DNA of 64,000 nucleotides from AC-32 sp963716865. GTDB taxonomy: Bacteria > Actinomycetota > Thermoleophilia > Gaiellales > Gaiellaceae. Under the pieces are notes generated by a model. That model searched no databases and had not been told where the DNA came from. It saw nothing but the letters and a program-made list of their open reading frames with translations. Made by a program: the position numbers and the translations under genes. This document shows, in pieces, positions 1 through 8,037 of the stretch. Position 1 is the stretch's first letter. Each line of letters opens with the position of its first letter. The stretch covers positions 434,001 through 498,000 of the forward strand of contig CAVQUF010000005.1 in NCBI GenBank assembly GCA_963716865.1. The letters run 5' to 3'.

Positions 1-388
1 GGACGGCGGTCTTGACGGCGTCGCTTCGTCTGAGCGCCTCCGCCTCGACCGCAGCCATGGAGCGCCTTCGCGCAACCGCGGCGAGCTCGCTAACCACGAC
101 GGCCGTCACCAGGTAGACCGCGAGCGCGACCCAGTTCTCCGAGTCGGTCATCGCCAGGGTGTGCAGGGGTGGCAGGAAGAAGAAGTTGAACGCGAGCATG
201 CTCGCGACCGACACGACGATCGCGTAGCCGAGGCCGTACCAGACCGCGATCGGCAGAACGGCGAACACGTAGAGCCCGCCGAGGCTCAGGACCGGAGCGA
301 CCTCCTTCAGGCCGAAGATGGCGCCGGTCACGATCGCGACCGCCGCGACGCTGACCGCCACGCGAATGAGGAATCGAGGCGCCTTCAC
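1..388 (-). CDS. DUF4118 sensor histidine kinase, KdpD C-terminal type (partial, runs off the left edge)
   Basis: The reverse strand reads an open frame from a GTG at 388 to the window edge. It shows three hydrophobic segments, the KdpD membrane signature FNFFFLPPLHTL, then VVVSELAAVARRR and a helical linker ending EALRRSDAVKTAVL, which in this family runs straight into the phospho-acceptor H box. The kinase domains lie outside the window. It lacks the GAF-like segment of its divergent neighbour. The start is chosen because a TACACC box lies 12 nt upstream, the spacing seen for other leaderless starts here; no ribosome binding site is visible. Known for the family: membrane input domain of the KdpD potassium/osmotic sensor. 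Whether it pairs with KdpE (1875) is inference. The frame is intact over the visible part. Confidence 0.75.
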   Translation of the reverse strand, partial: MKAPRFLIRVAVSVAAVAIVTGAIFGLKEVAPVLSLGGLYVFAVLPIAVWYGLGYAIVVSVASMLAFNFFFLPPLHTLAMTDSENWVALAVYLVTAVVVSELAAVARRRSMAAVEAEALRRSDAVKTAV

Positions 389-465
389 GACGCAGGTGTA
401 CCACCGGCCCCTCGGTCTCGTCCAGCTCGCGGTCCCTCGGTCCTCGCGCTTGCGATCATGGGAGC
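389..465. promoter_or_regulatory. divergent promoter region between two DUF4118 kinases
   Basis: A 77-bp gap. On the minus strand TACACC stands 12 nt before the GTG at 388. On the plus strand GATCAT (454-459) stands 12 nt before the GTG at 466. Neither start has a purine-rich ribosome binding site, so both mRNAs are predicted to be leaderless. No convincing -35 boxes were seen. Confidence 0.35.
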
Positions 466-1878
466 GTGAGCTCCCATCCCGAGCCACTCGGACTCGTCCA
501 CGGCCGTGGAGCCGACGTCCGCGCGGCCGCGCAGGGGTGGCCGGTCGGCCTGCTCGCGTGCGCCGCCCTCGTGGCCGCGGTCACCGGCGCATCGCGCTCC
601 TCGAGAAGCAGGTTCCGGTGCTGGGGCTGAGCGTCCTCTATCTGTTCGCCGTTCTCCCGGTTGCGTCGTGTGGGGTCTTCCGGCTCGCGATTCGCGTCTC
701 GGTCGCGAGCATGCTCTCGTTCAACTTCTTCTTCCTGCGAGCCGACGCACACGCTCACGCTGCAGGATTCGAGCAACTGGTTCGCGCTCGGTGTCTTCGT
801 GATCACGTCGGTCGTCGTCAGCGACCTTGCCGCGCGCTCCCGCCGCCGGGCGATCGAGTCGACGCTGCTCGCCGAGATCGCGGGGCTGCTGCTCGAGCAC
901 GGCGAGGTGAGCGGCGAGCTCGAGCGCATCGCGGAGGAGTCCGCCCGCGCGCTCCGCGTCGAGCACGTGCGGATCCTTCCCGGCGAGGACGCCCCTGTCG
1001 CTGCGGGAGCCGACTCCGACGCGCTGCTCGCAGGCGGGCGCCGCGTCGGCACGATCTACCTCGAAGGCCCGCGGCCGGGAAGCGCGTCGGCCCGGAGGCG
1101 GCTCCTCCCCGCGCTCTCGTCCCTGCTGGGAGTCGCGATCGACCGCGAGCGCCTGGCCCGGGAGGCGCTCGAGGCGGAAGCACTGCGCCGGAGCGACGCG
1201 ATGAAGACGGCCGTCCTCCGCGCGGTGAGCCACGATCTACGCTCGCCGCTGATGGCGATCCTGACCGCCGCCGGAGCACTCGCACGCGACGATCTCGAAG
1301 CTCGACCCGAAGGACGAGCAAGGACCTCGTCAAGACGATCGTCGGCGAAGGACGAGCGTCTCGACCGGCTGATCAGCAACCTGCTCGACCTGTCCCGGCT
1401 CGAGGCCGGCGCGCTGCGGCCCGAGCCGGACGTCTGGGCCGTGGACGACCTGATCGTGCAGGCGCTCCGGAGCACGGGCGAGTCGGGTCGGCGAATCGAC
1501 GTCGAGCTCCCGGAGGAGTCGATCGCGGTCCGGGTCGACGCGGTGCAGATCGAGCGCGTGCTCGTGAATCTGCTCGAGAACGCGCTCAAGTACTCGCCCG
1601 AGGCTGAGCCCGTACGCGTCCAGGTCACGCATACCCCGACTCGCGCCCTGATTCGGATCGTCGATCGGGGCCCGGGGATCCCGCCGCGCGATCGAGAGCG
1701 CATCTTCGAGCCCTTCCAGCGCAGCGCCGGCGATGGGCGTGGCGCAGGGCTCGGGCTGGCGATCGCCCGTGGGTTCGCCGAAGCCAACGGCGCGCAGGTC
1801 TGGGCCGAGTCTCGGCCCGGTCAGGGCGCGACGTTCGTACTCGCGCTGCCGGCGCCGGAGACGGCGGCAGAAGCGTGA
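466..1878 (+). pseudogene. kdpD: KdpD-type sensor histidine kinase (DUF4118-GAF-HisKA-HATPase), frameshifted
   Basis: The longest open frame (661-1878) has the GAF-like region, the H box VSHDLRSPL, N box NLLENALKYSP, G1 DRGPGIP, F box ERIFEPFQR and G2 GAGLGLAIARG. The membrane part is scattered over frames. From GTG 466, frame 1 gives the first membrane helix and stops at 628-630. Frame 3 then gives helices 2-3 and FNFFFL, with a VVWGL patch in frame 2. Frame 1 resumes at THTLTLQDSSNW near 745. Around 1280-1350 the dimerisation helix again steps through three frames (LDPKDEQ, KDLVKTIV, then DERLDRLISN). Either the gene is decaying or this stretch carries sequencing indels. Its stop overlaps the kdpE start by 3 nt, as expected of an operon pair. 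It lacks the N-terminal KdpD domain, which lies at 8038. A functional kinase cannot be read from this sequence as given. Confidence 0.7.
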
Positions 1879-2567
1879 GCGCAGCTCGCATCCTCGTGGT
1901 GGACGACGAGAGGCAGATTCTCCACGCTCTGCGCACGAGCCTGCGGGGGGCCGGGTTCGACGTGGAGACGGCCGAGACCGCCGAGACCGCCCTGGCGGCC
2001 GCCGCGATGCGGCCGCCCGAGGCCGTCATCCTCGACCTCGTCCTCCCGGACGGAACCGGGACCGACGTCGTGCGCGAGCTCCGCACGTGGAGCTCGGCGC
2101 CCGTGATCGTGCTCTCGGCGGTCGGCGACGAGCGCGAGAAGGTCGCCGCGCTCGACGCGGGAGCCGACGACTACGTGACGAAGCCGGTCGGGATCGACGA
2201 GCTGATCGCCCGCCTGCGCGCCGTCCTGCGCCGGGCAGCGCCGTCGGGCGAGCCGCTGATCGCCATCGGCGAGCTCGAGGTCGACCTCGAGAAGCGCGAG
2301 GTTCGCGTCACCGGTTCGCCGGTTCACCTGACTCCGCACCAGTTCGACCTGCTGCGGGTCCTCGCGGTCAACCAGGGCAAGCTGATGACGCATCGCGCGA
2401 TCCTCCAAGAGGTCTGGGGACCGGGCTACGGAACGGAATCGAACCTGCTCCACGTCCACGTCTCGCAGCTGCGGCGGAAGGTCGAGCCGGATCCGACCCG
2501 GCCGCGCTACCTGCTGACGGAGCCCGGCGCCGGATACCGGCTCGTCGACCCCGCGACGCGGGAGTAG
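1875..2567 (+). CDS. kdpE: OmpR-family response regulator KdpE
   Basis: The 230-residue protein has a CheY-like receiver (ILVVDDE, phospho-acceptor in VILDLVLPDG, switch Ser/Thr in VIVLSAV, Lys in VTKPV) and a C-terminal OmpR/PhoB winged helix (PHQFDLLRVLAVN ... VHVSQLRRKVEPDP ... GAGYRLV). It starts with GTG overlapping the end of the frameshifted kinase. Position directly before the kdp structural genes identifies it as KdpE, the activator of kdp transcription at low potassium or high osmolarity. Direct repeats suited to this regulator class lie just downstream (2575-2622). With its adjacent kinase frameshifted, the phosphodonor may be the divergent kinase at 1-388 (inference). Confidence 0.9.
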   Translation: MSAARILVVDDERQILHALRTSLRGAGFDVETAETAETALAAAAMRPPEAVILDLVLPDGTGTDVVRELRTWSSAPVIVLSAVGDEREKVAALDAGADDYVTKPVGIDELIARLRAVLRRAAPSGEPLIAIGELEVDLEKREVRVTGSPVHLTPHQFDLLRVLAVNQGKLMTHRAILQEVWGPGYGTESNLLHVHVSQLRRKVEPDPTRPRYLLTEPGAGYRLVDPATRE

Positions 2568-2574
2568 CGACTCC

Positions 2575-2622
2575 TCAGGGTTTCTTCAGGGGGAGCGTCG
2601 CAACCTTCAGGCGGCCCTCAGC
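2575..2622 (+). promoter_or_regulatory. candidate KdpE operator: two pairs of 11-bp-spaced TCAGG repeats
   Basis: TCAGG begins at 2575, 2586 and 2607, and TCAGC at 2618. Spacings are 11, 21 and 11 bp, so all lie on about the same helix face. Tandem half-sites at 11-bp pitch are the usual target of OmpR/PhoB-type dimers. A possible -10, TAGCCT (2633-2638), follows and ends 7 nt before the ATG at 2646, which predicts a leaderless message. Assignment to KdpE is inference from position. Confidence 0.5.
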
Positions 2623-2645
2623 AGGGCCGCACTAGCCTCGGCGGC

Positions 2646-3344
2646 ATGAGCCTTATCCGTGCGGCAGGCGATCCAGGGCCGGAGGAGTACCGTGTGCCGA
2701 GCCCGCTGAAGGCGGCGCGGCCGTTGCTCGCGCTGAGCCTGATCCCCCTCATCGCGGGAGTCGCGGGCCTCATTCCTCAGCTCGACGGATTCGTGCTCGG
2801 CGTGCTGTTCGCCGGCGCGGGCGCGCTGCGCGGCGCGATCGAGTATCGACACCTCTCGAGCCTCCGTCGGCTGGCCAACAGGCAGCTGCTCGGCAGCGCG
2901 GCGCCGCGGTCACCCGAGCTCGTCGTCTGGCGCACCGGAGAGCTGACCTCCGAAAGAAACCGGCGCGTTATTGCCAAGGCGCTGCGCGGTGTCGTCTCGG
3001 AACTCGACACGCGCCTTCTACCGGGCGCGTCGCCCCTGAACAGAACCGGGGCCCGGCCCCACGCGGGCCTTATCCTGACGCTCGCGGACCGGGTCGGCGA
3101 CGTGGAGCGTCCCGTCTCGGCCCAGGGCGTTCTGCTCGTCGAGGGGCTCCTCACCGACGGTTGGGGGCCGCTCTACGCTCGTGATCGAGTGAGTGAGCTC
3201 GGCGCGTCGCTCAGGCGCTGCCTGACCACCCTCGACGATGGGCGCGGTCACGTGGCCGTTCATGCGGTCTCGCCGGTCGCAGCGAACGGCCGGATGTCCG
3301 AGACCCACGCCAAGCTGCACGCCACACGGAACGGGAGGCATTGA
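2646..3344 (+). CDS. membrane-anchored protein of unknown function in the kdp operon
   Basis: The 232-residue protein is not recognised as a known family. After about 25 residues it has two hydrophobic segments (about residues 26-70: LLALSLIPLIAGVAGLI and FVLGVLFAGAGAL), then about 160 soluble residues with basic patches and a His-rich end. It lies between the kdpE operator and the micro-peptide/kdpF genes, and its TGA overlaps the next ATG by one base, so it is almost certainly the first gene of the kdp transcript. No ribosome binding site precedes the ATG. A -10 box 13 nt upstream suggests leaderless initiation. A role in Kdp assembly or sensing is only a guess from location. Confidence 0.65.
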   Translation: MSLIRAAGDPGPEEYRVPSPLKAARPLLALSLIPLIAGVAGLIPQLDGFVLGVLFAGAGALRGAIEYRHLSSLRRLANRQLLGSAAPRSPELVVWRTGELTSERNRRVIAKALRGVVSELDTRLLPGASPLNRTGARPHAGLILTLADRVGDVERPVSAQGVLLVEGLLTDGWGPLYARDRVSELGASLRRCLTTLDDGRGHVAVHAVSPVAANGRMSETHAKLHATRNGRH

Positions 3345-3427
3345 TGTACGACCTCGCTGCCATCGCCATAGCCGCCGCGTGCTTCCTCTTCGTCTTCCTG
3401 CTTCTGTACGTACTGGAGCGCGTCTGA
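3344..3427 (+). CDS. 27-residue single-helix membrane micropeptide
   Basis: This tiny ORF starts at an ATG sharing one base with the previous TGA and ends in a TGA sharing one base with the next ATG. It encodes one hydrophobic helix (IAIAAACFLFVFLLLYVLE) with a short charged end, ERV. Its one-base overlaps on both sides make chance unlikely. It resembles from memory small 'hypothetical' ORFs ending in ERV or ERL beside kdp genes in other bacteria. It may be a second KdpF-like accessory helix. The function is unknown. Confidence 0.6.
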   Translation: MYDLAAIAIAAACFLFVFLLLYVLERV

Positions 3428-3516
3428 TGTCGGCTGCCGACATCTTCGGACTGGCAGTCACGTTGCTCGTGTTCGCTTACTTGATCTACGCCCTTTTCCG
3501 CGGCGAGCGTTTCTAG
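3427..3516 (+). CDS. kdpF: K+-transporting ATPase small subunit KdpF
   Basis: This 29-residue ORF encodes a single hydrophobic helix ending in the typical KdpF tail (YLIYALFRGERF; usual form YxxxALLRPERF). KdpF stabilises the KdpABC complex in the membrane. It starts one base inside the preceding micropeptide and its TAG is immediately followed by the kdpA ATG, a translationally coupled arrangement standard for kdpF. The Pro of the usual RPERF is replaced by Gly. Confidence 0.85.
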   Translation: MSAADIFGLAVTLLVFAYLIYALFRGERF

Positions 3517-5232
3517 ATGAACGGGCAAGGAATCGGCCAGATCCTCGTCTACGCAGCCGCGCTGGTGGTGCTCGGCTACCCGCTCGGCCTCTACATGGCT
3601 CGGGTCTACGCGGACGGCTCGTTCGCAGCGCGCGGCTGGCTCGGCTGGCTCGACTGGATCGAGCGCGGGTTCTACCGCCTCGTCCGCACGCAGCGAGACC
3701 GCGAACAGGACTGGAAGAGCTACGGGATCACCGTGCTCGTCTTCAGCGTGCTGTTCTGGGGGTTGCTGTACCTGATCCAGCGCGCGCAGGGCCACCTGTT
3801 CCTGAACCCGGACGGCATGAGGGGCGTGCCCGCGCACGTGTCGCTGAACACGGCGGCGAGCTTCGTCACGAACACCAACTGGCAGTTCTACGGCGGCGAG
3901 TACACGATGTCGTACCTGACCCAGATGGCCGGGCTCGCAGTACAGAACTTCGTCTCGGCCGCCGTCGGCATGGCGGTACTGGTGGCCGTCGTGCGCGGTA
4001 TCGCGCGTCGCTCGTCGGGGACGCTCGGCAACTTCTGGGTCGACCTCTACCGCTCGCTCGTCTACATCCTGCTGCCGCTGGCCGTGATCGTGACTGCGAT
4101 CCTGATCTGGCAGGGCGTGCCGCAGACGTTCCACGGCCATGCGACCGCGACGACGCTGGAGGGGGCGCAGCAGACGATCGCGCGCGGCCCCGCGGCCTCG
4201 CAGATCGCGATCAAGCAGCTCGGGACGAACGGCGGCGGCTTCTACAACTCGAACTCGGCCGTCCCCTTCGAGAACCCGACCGGTCTCTCCAACTTCGTCG
4301 AGATGCTCGCGATCCTGCTGATCCCGGCCGCGCAGGTGTTCATGTTCGGGAGGATGGTCTTCAACCGCCGGCACGGCATCGCGGTGTTCGCGGCCATGTT
4401 CATCGTGTTCTGGATCGGCGTCGGCGTGAACCTGCCCGCGGAGCAGCACGGCTCGCAGGTGCTGCGTAGCTCGGGCGTGAACATCACCCAGGGGCACGGC
4501 CAGAGCGGGGGCAACATGTCCGACAAGGAGGTGCGCTTCGGCCTGGCCAACAGCACGACCTGGACGGTCGCCACGAGCGACGCCTCGAACGGCTCGGTCA
4601 ACAACGGCTTCGACGCGCAGACCGCCGCCGGCGGCGCGGTCCCGCTCGTCAACCTCTTCCTCGGCGAGGTGATCTTCGGCGGCGTCGGCTCGGGCCTCTA
4701 CGGAATGTTCTTCTACATCGTCGTCGCCGTCTTCGTGGCCGGCCTGATGGTGGGGCGTACGCCGGAGTGGCTCGGGAAGAAGATCGAAGCGCGCGAGATC
4801 AAGTACGCGGCGCTCGGAGCGCTGTTCGTGCCGACGATGGTGCTGGTCCTGACCGGACTCTCGATCGCGACCAAGAGCGGCCTCGCCTCCGTCTACAACA
4901 GCGGCGTACACGGCTTCACCGAGACGCTGTACGCCTACGACTCGCAGTCGAACAACAACGGTAGCGCCTTCGCCGGCTTCGGAGTGACCAACTTCAGCGC
5001 CTCCTTCGGGGCGATCGCCATGCTGCTCGGGCGCTTCGTGCCGATGTTCGCCGCGCTCGCTCTCGGCGGCGCGCTCGCGGGCAAGAAGATCACTCCGGTC
5101 TCCGCGGGAACCTTCCGGACCGACGGGCCGACGTTTGTCGTGCTCGTCATCGGCGTGATCGCGCTCACGGCCGGGTTGATGATCTTCCCGGCGCTGACGC
5201 TCGGGCCGATCGTCGAGGGGTTGTTGCACTGA
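3517..5232 (+). CDS. kdpA: K+-transporting ATPase subunit A (channel subunit)
   Basis: At 571 residues it is the normal KdpA length. It shows the multi-helix potassium-channel-like fold with the four filter regions: NTNWQFYGGE, QLGTNGGGFYNSNSA, TATTA-type segment TWTVATSDASNGSVNNGF, and NNNGSAFAGF. The C-terminus is hydrophobic (MIFPALTLGPIVEGLL). KdpA binds and conducts potassium in the KdpFABC P-type pump at the cytoplasmic membrane. It starts directly after the kdpF stop and its TGA overlaps the kdpC ATG. The following gene is kdpC, not kdpB, which departs from the canonical order. Confidence 0.97.
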   Translation: MNGQGIGQILVYAAALVVLGYPLGLYMARVYADGSFAARGWLGWLDWIERGFYRLVRTQRDREQDWKSYGITVLVFSVLFWGLLYLIQRAQGHLFLNPDGMRGVPAHVSLNTAASFVTNTNWQFYGGEYTMSYLTQMAGLAVQNFVSAAVGMAVLVAVVRGIARRSSGTLGNFWVDLYRSLVYILLPLAVIVTAILIWQGVPQTFHGHATATTLEGAQQTIARGPAASQIAIKQLGTNGGGFYNSNSAVPFENPTGLSNFVEMLAILLIPAAQVFMFGRMVFNRRHGIAVFAAMFIVFWIGVGVNLPAEQHGSQVLRSSGVNITQGHGQSGGNMSDKEVRFGLANSTTWTVATSDASNGSVNNGFDAQTAAGGAVPLVNLFLGEVIFGGVGSGLYGMFFYIVVAVFVAGLMVGRTPEWLGKKIEAREIKYAALGALFVPTMVLVLTGLSIATKSGLASVYNSGVHGFTETLYAYDSQSNNNGSAFAGFGVTNFSASFGAIAMLLGRFVPMFAALALGGALAGKKITPVSAGTFRTDGPTFVVLVIGVIALTAGLMIFPALTLGPIVEGLLH

Positions 5233-5819
5233 TGCGCAACGTCGTCAGCTCCGTGATCGCGATCGCGCTCCTCACCGCCTTCTTCGGGTTCGTCTACCCG
5301 TTCGTGATGACCGGTTTCGCACAGGTGGCGTTCAAGCACCAGGCGAACGGCAGCCTCATCGAGCGCAACGGCAAGGTCGTCGGGTCGAAGCTCGCAGCGC
5401 AGGAGTTCAAGAGCCCGCGGTATTTCCACGAGCGACCCTCGGCGACGGCGCCGGCCTACAACGCGGGCGCAACGACCTTCGCGAATCTGGGCCCGACCAA
5501 CCCCGACCTGGCCAAGAACGTGAAGGCGGCTGCGAAGGCGATCCTGAAGCTCGAGGGCCCGTACAACCCGGGTCTGACGATCGGCCAGATCCCGGTGGAT
5601 GCGGTCACCACCTCGGCCTCGGGCATCGACCCGCACATCACCCCCGCCTACGCGCAGCTCCAGGCCCGCCGGATCGCGGCCAAGCGAAACGTGCCGCTCG
5701 CGACCGTGCAGAAGCTGATCGACCAGAACACCACCGGCCGCTCGTGGGGCTTCTTCGGCGAGGCGGGCGTCAACGTCCTCGAGCTGAACCTCGCGCTCGA
5801 CAAGCTGGGAGGCACGTAG
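5232..5819 (+). CDS. kdpC: K+-transporting ATPase subunit C
   Basis: This 195-residue protein has one N-terminal membrane helix (VVSSVIAIALLTAFFGFVYPFVMT) and an extracytoplasmic domain carrying KdpC signatures: SKLAAQEFKSPRYFHERPSAT, NLGPTNPDL, SGIDPHITPAYAQLQ and a C-terminal VNVLELNLALD. KdpC is the accessory subunit that increases nucleotide affinity or stabilises the complex. It overlaps the kdpA stop by one base and is followed immediately by kdpB. The order A-C-B is the unusual feature of this operon. Confidence 0.95.
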   Translation: MRNVVSSVIAIALLTAFFGFVYPFVMTGFAQVAFKHQANGSLIERNGKVVGSKLAAQEFKSPRYFHERPSATAPAYNAGATTFANLGPTNPDLAKNVKAAAKAILKLEGPYNPGLTIGQIPVDAVTTSASGIDPHITPAYAQLQARRIAAKRNVPLATVQKLIDQNTTGRSWGFFGEAGVNVLELNLALDKLGGT

Positions 5820-7925
5820 ATGTCAACGACCGTGGCACCGATTCCGACCGCGCCGTCTCCGGTCACGAGCGCGAGGCGCAAGAGCGTCTTCTCACGCGAG
5901 ATCGTCCTGACGGCGATCCGCGACTCGTTCCCCAAGCTCGATCCCCGCCTTCAGTTCAGGAACCCGGTGATGTTCATCGTCGAGCTCGGCAGCGTGATCA
6001 CGACCGCGATCTTCTTCCTCGAGCTCGCGCGCGGCCAGTACTCGCAGCTCTGGTTCGTCGGCGTGATCGCCTTCTGGCTCTGGCTCACGGTGCTCTTCGC
6101 GAACTTCGCGGAGGCGGTCGCGGAGGGTCGTGGCAAGGCGCAGGCCGATGCGCTGCGGGCTACCAGGACGACCACGGTCGCACACCGCCGGCTGGAGAGC
6201 GGAGAGCTGGAGGAGGTGCCGGCTCCGGAGCTTCAACGCGGCGACATCTTTGTCGTCTCCGCCGGAGAGAACATCCCCGCCGACGGAGAGATCATCGAGG
6301 GCGTCGGCTCGGTCGACGAGTCGGCGATCACGGGTGAGTCCGCACCGGTGATCCGCGAGTCGGGCGGCGACCGCTCGGCCGTCACGGGCGGCACGAAGCT
6401 TCTCTCGGATCAGCTCGTCGTCCAGGTCACGCAGGAGCCGGGCCAGTCGTTCCTCGACCGGATGATCGCGCTCGTCGAGGGCGCGGAGCGACGCAAGACG
6501 CCGAACGAGATCGCGCTGAACATCCTCCTCTCCGCGCTGACGATCACCTTCCTCGCCGCGGTCGCGACCCTTCGGCCGTACGCGATCTACGCGGGGACCC
6601 CCACCTCGCAGACCGTCCTGATCGCCCTGCTCGTCGCTCTGATCCCGACCACGATCGGGGCGCTGCTCTCCGCGATAGGCATCGCCGGGATGGACCGCAT
6701 GGTGCAGCGCAACGTGCTCGCGATGTCCGGTCGCGCGGTCGAGGCGGCGGGAGACGTCGACGTTCTCCTGCTCGACAAGACCGGCACGATCACGCTCGGC
6801 AACCGCCAGGCGGCGGAGTTCGTGACCGTCGACGGCGTCTCGGAGACCGAGCTCGCCGAGGCGGCCCAGCTCTCCTCCCTGGCGGACGAGACCCCGGAGG
6901 GCCGCTCGATCGTCGTCCTCGCCAAGGAGCGGTACGGCCTGCGCGGCCGCGAGGTCGGCGAGCACGAGGCGACGTTCATCCCGTTCTCCGCGACGACGCG
7001 GATGAGCGGCGTCGACATCGACGGCAAGAAGCTGCGCAAGGGGGCGGCCGACGCCGTCAAGCGCTTCGTCGAGGAGCAGGGCGGCCACGCGCCTGCCCGT
7101 CTCGACGAGGAGGTCGACAAGATCGCCCGCGCAGGCGGAACGCCGCTCGTCGTCGCACAGGACAACTTCGTCCTCGGCGTCATTCATCTCAAGGACATCG
7201 TCAAGGGCGGCATGGGCGAACGCTTCGACGAGCTGCGCAAGATGGGCATTCGCACGGTGATGATCACCGGCGACAACCGCGTCACGGCAGCCGTGATCGC
7301 CGAGGAGGCAGGGGTCGATGACTTCCTCGCCGAGGCGACTCCGGAGGCGAAGATGGCGCTCATCAAGGAGGAGCAGGCGAAGGGCCGGATGGTCGCGATG
7401 ACCGGCGACGGCACGAACGACGCGCCGGCGCTCGCCCAGTCGGACGTGGGCGTTGCCATGAACGCCGGCACCTCCGCCGCCAAGGAAGCCGGCAACATGG
7501 TCGACCTCGACAACAACCCGACGAAGCTGATCGAGGTCGTCGAGGTCGCGAAGCAGCAGCTGATCACGCGCGGCGCGCTGACCACGTTCTCGATCGCGAA
7601 CGACGTCGCCAAGTACTTCGCGATCCTGCCGGCGATGTTCGCGTTCACCTACGCGACGAAGCCGGGAGACCGCGGTCCGCTGGACTCGCTCAACATCATG
7701 CACCTGGGGACGCCGAAGAGCGCGATTGTCTCGGCGATCATCTTCAACGCACTGATCATCCCGGCGCTCATCCCGCTGGCGCTGAGAGGCGTCAAGTACC
7801 GCGCGATCGGCGCAACCGCGCTGCTTCGGCGCAACCTGCTGATCTACGGGCTCGGCGGCATGATCCTGCCCTTCATCGGGATCAAGCTGATCGACCTGGT
7901 CGTGCACAACCTGTTCGGCGCGTGA
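5820..7925 (+). CDS. kdpB: K+-transporting P-type ATPase subunit B
   Basis: The 701-residue catalytic subunit has an actuator motif TGES, the phosphorylation motif DKTGTITLGN, nucleotide-binding region KGAADAVKRF, hinge MTGDGTNDAPALAQSDVGVAMNAG, and membrane helices flanking them, including the long C-terminal membrane bundle. It hydrolyses ATP and drives potassium import. The ATG follows the kdpC TAG directly. The length and all P-type motifs are intact. It is last of the contiguous subunit genes; next comes an ORF resembling the KdpA N-terminus. Confidence 0.97.
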   Translation: MSTTVAPIPTAPSPVTSARRKSVFSREIVLTAIRDSFPKLDPRLQFRNPVMFIVELGSVITTAIFFLELARGQYSQLWFVGVIAFWLWLTVLFANFAEAVAEGRGKAQADALRATRTTTVAHRRLESGELEEVPAPELQRGDIFVVSAGENIPADGEIIEGVGSVDESAITGESAPVIRESGGDRSAVTGGTKLLSDQLVVQVTQEPGQSFLDRMIALVEGAERRKTPNEIALNILLSALTITFLAAVATLRPYAIYAGTPTSQTVLIALLVALIPTTIGALLSAIGIAGMDRMVQRNVLAMSGRAVEAAGDVDVLLLDKTGTITLGNRQAAEFVTVDGVSETELAEAAQLSSLADETPEGRSIVVLAKERYGLRGREVGEHEATFIPFSATTRMSGVDIDGKKLRKGAADAVKRFVEEQGGHAPARLDEEVDKIARAGGTPLVVAQDNFVLGVIHLKDIVKGGMGERFDELRKMGIRTVMITGDNRVTAAVIAEEAGVDDFLAEATPEAKMALIKEEQAKGRMVAMTGDGTNDAPALAQSDVGVAMNAGTSAAKEAGNMVDLDNNPTKLIEVVEVAKQQLITRGALTTFSIANDVAKYFAILPAMFAFTYATKPGDRGPLDSLNIMHLGTPKSAIVSAIIFNALIIPALIPLALRGVKYRAIGATALLRRNLLIYGLGGMILPFIGIKLIDLVVHNLFGA

Positions 7926-7932
7926 GCCTCAC

Positions 7933-8025
7933 ATGACCGGCCAGGGCGTCGGCCAGATCCTCCTCTCGCTTGTCCGCACGGTCGTGCTCATGCTGGTGCC
8001 GGACGCCGAAGGGCTTGCCCACTAA
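7933..8025 (+). CDS. 30-residue ORF resembling the KdpA N-terminus (possible gene remnant)
   Basis: An ATG-initiated 30-codon ORF begins MTGQGVGQILLS, matching the first residues of this operon's KdpA (MNGQGIGQILVY) at 8 of 12 positions. It then diverges (a hydrophobic VVLMLV stretch, then a polar end). It fills the gap between kdpB and the kdpD-N gene. It could be the scar of a kdpA duplication or rearrangement, or a small membrane peptide still translated. No ribosome binding site is clear. Confidence 0.4.
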   Translation: MTGQGVGQILLSLVRTVVLMLVPDAEGLAH

Positions 8026-8037
8026 GGTGGCGAAAGC

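Noticed and set aside
3211..5229. 672-residue open frame antisense to kdpA
   Set aside because: It is the GC-rich shadow of kdpA; composition is low-complexity Arg/Glu/His with no motifs, and kdpA on the other strand has complete family motifs.
5892..7907. 671-residue open frame antisense to kdpB
   Set aside because: Shadow of the intact kdpB gene; no domain pattern.
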